Source: Rhodoferax sp. (lineage in GTDB: Bacteria > Pseudomonadota > Gammaproteobacteria > Burkholderiales > Burkholderiaceae_C). Taken from it: a stretch of DNA of 64,000 bases. Location of the stretch: assembly GCF_012927445.1 (NCBI RefSeq), contig NZ_JABBPD010000007.1, positions 434,001-498,000 of the forward strand, given 5' to 3'. Each line of letters starts with the position of its first letter. Position 1 is the stretch's first letter. The position numbers and the translations under genes are program-made. A model generated the notes under the pieces. That model ran no database searches and was not told the origin of the DNA. It saw only the letters and a program-made list of their open reading frames with translations. Shown one piece after another: positions 63,553 to 64,000 of the stretch.

Positions 63553-63571
63553 CAGCGTGTTTCACACGCTG
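63553..63571. promoter_or_regulatory. Palindromic operator upstream of the Cys-rich/VPA1262-like operon
   Basis: CAGCGTGT-TTC-ACACGCTG is a perfect 8-bp inverted repeat, 37 bp upstream of the Cys-rich ORF start. It is suited to a dimeric repressor; no regulator gene is visible in the window. Confidence 0.5.
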
Positions 63572-63876
63572 AATCTCAACGGTACCTTGCGAATGTTCGG
63601 CAGGATTGATTGCAAGCGAATCGTATCAAACTGGCTCCTCGTCGTAAGCGCCGCTTGCGCTGCTCAAGAACCGTCTACGGCTAAATTCTGATTTTTCGTA
63701 TCGAGCGACCGCTTTGTTGAAGTTGACTCGGGGAAGGGCTGCTTTGGTGCGATCTGATCGAAAAGTTGTGTGACAGCAGTCAGTCTTTTACGGTCGTAAT
63801 CTAGTCAAGTTTTATCGTTGAAACTAGGGTCAACGTTATTCGCTGGCGCAACAAACTCTTTTGTTTTTCGGCTCAG
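63572..63876. other. Intergenic region
   Basis: About 300 bp between two minus-strand genes. No gene, repeat copy or convincing promoter is recognised apart from the operator at its left edge. Confidence 0.5.
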
Positions 63877-64000
63877 TCATTTGGTATCCCAAGGATTGAG
63901 CACCGGCACACCGCACGGCTCAAAATCGGCAACGTTGCGGGTGACGACGGTCATGCCATGCACAAGGGCGGTTGCCGCGATCAGGCAATCCCGAACAGGG
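63877..64000 (-). CDS. PIN-domain toxin (VapC/FitB-like), C-terminal part, cut by window end
   Basis: The last 40 residues read RDCLIAATALVHGMTVVTRN followed by VADFEPCGVPVLNPWDTK and TGA at 63877. D-x-x-IAATAL, TVVTRNVADF and the final NPW motif are typical of FitB-like VapC toxins. The rest and its antitoxin would lie beyond 64000. Confidence 0.85.
   Translation of the reverse strand, partial: PVRDCLIAATALVHGMTVVTRNVADFEPCGVPVLNPWDTK

Overview
The window reads as chromosomal DNA of a GC-rich betaproteobacterium, most likely a Comamonadaceae member near Rhodoferax or Polaromonas (inference from gene content, codon use and a short dispersed repeat seen in that family). Gene density is high, with many 1-4 bp start/stop overlaps. 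No rRNA, tRNA, IS transposase or CRISPR array was seen.

Layout. 1-9000: M14 peptidase (cut by the window edge), DsbA/FrnE-like oxidoreductase and MarR regulator with a long palindromic operator, bestrophin-like channel, CoA-transferase, RIO kinase, a broken sensor gene, a DAP-dehydrogenase-like protein, and a cytochrome b561-YceI-YceI cluster. 9000-20000: TAXI-type binding protein with a zinc-ribbon membrane protein, mmsA plus omega-aminotransferase with a divergent LysR regulator, and a yhiI-rbbA-yhhJ type ABC exporter operon. 20300-25500: VOC protein, quinol NO reductase divergent from hemN with two NsrR-like operators between them, and two small unknown genes. 25600-25770: a compact series of hairpins ending in a terminator, a candidate structured RNA or leader, before a nitroreductase-family gene.

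26457-36900 is a coherent metabolic island. One minus-strand run encodes BON and CBS proteins, an acyl-CoA synthetase, 2-oxoacid dehydrogenase E1alpha, E1beta and E2, and an acyl carrier protein, with no E3. A second run encodes the AmmeMemoRadiSam trio (Memo, AMMECR1, radical SAM) plus an alpha/beta hydrolase. A phosphoribosyltransferase sits between. Both promoter regions carry FNR-type boxes, suggesting shared control by low oxygen.

37050-43054 is a PQQ module: an AcoR-type sigma-54 activator, a consensus -24/-12 promoter, an exported PQQ-dependent dehydrogenase, a cytochrome c, and a TonB receptor closely resembling the PQQ importer PqqU/YncD. 43117-55700 holds ordinary genes: dadA (with a dispersed repeat inside its coding sequence), ArgP-like and TetR regulators, asparaginase, Usp, metallophosphoesterase, LysR, pckG, DUF1003, threonine ammonia-lyase and an AhpD-like protein.

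55800-64000 is an accessory, defence-like region: a VapBC module flanked by duplicated fragments, a single-chain type IIG-like restriction-methyltransferase, a BRO/antirepressor remnant, a large uncharacterised protein (VPA1262-like, with a PLD-like motif) behind a tiny Cys-rich ORF and a palindromic operator, and the end of a second PIN toxin at the window edge.
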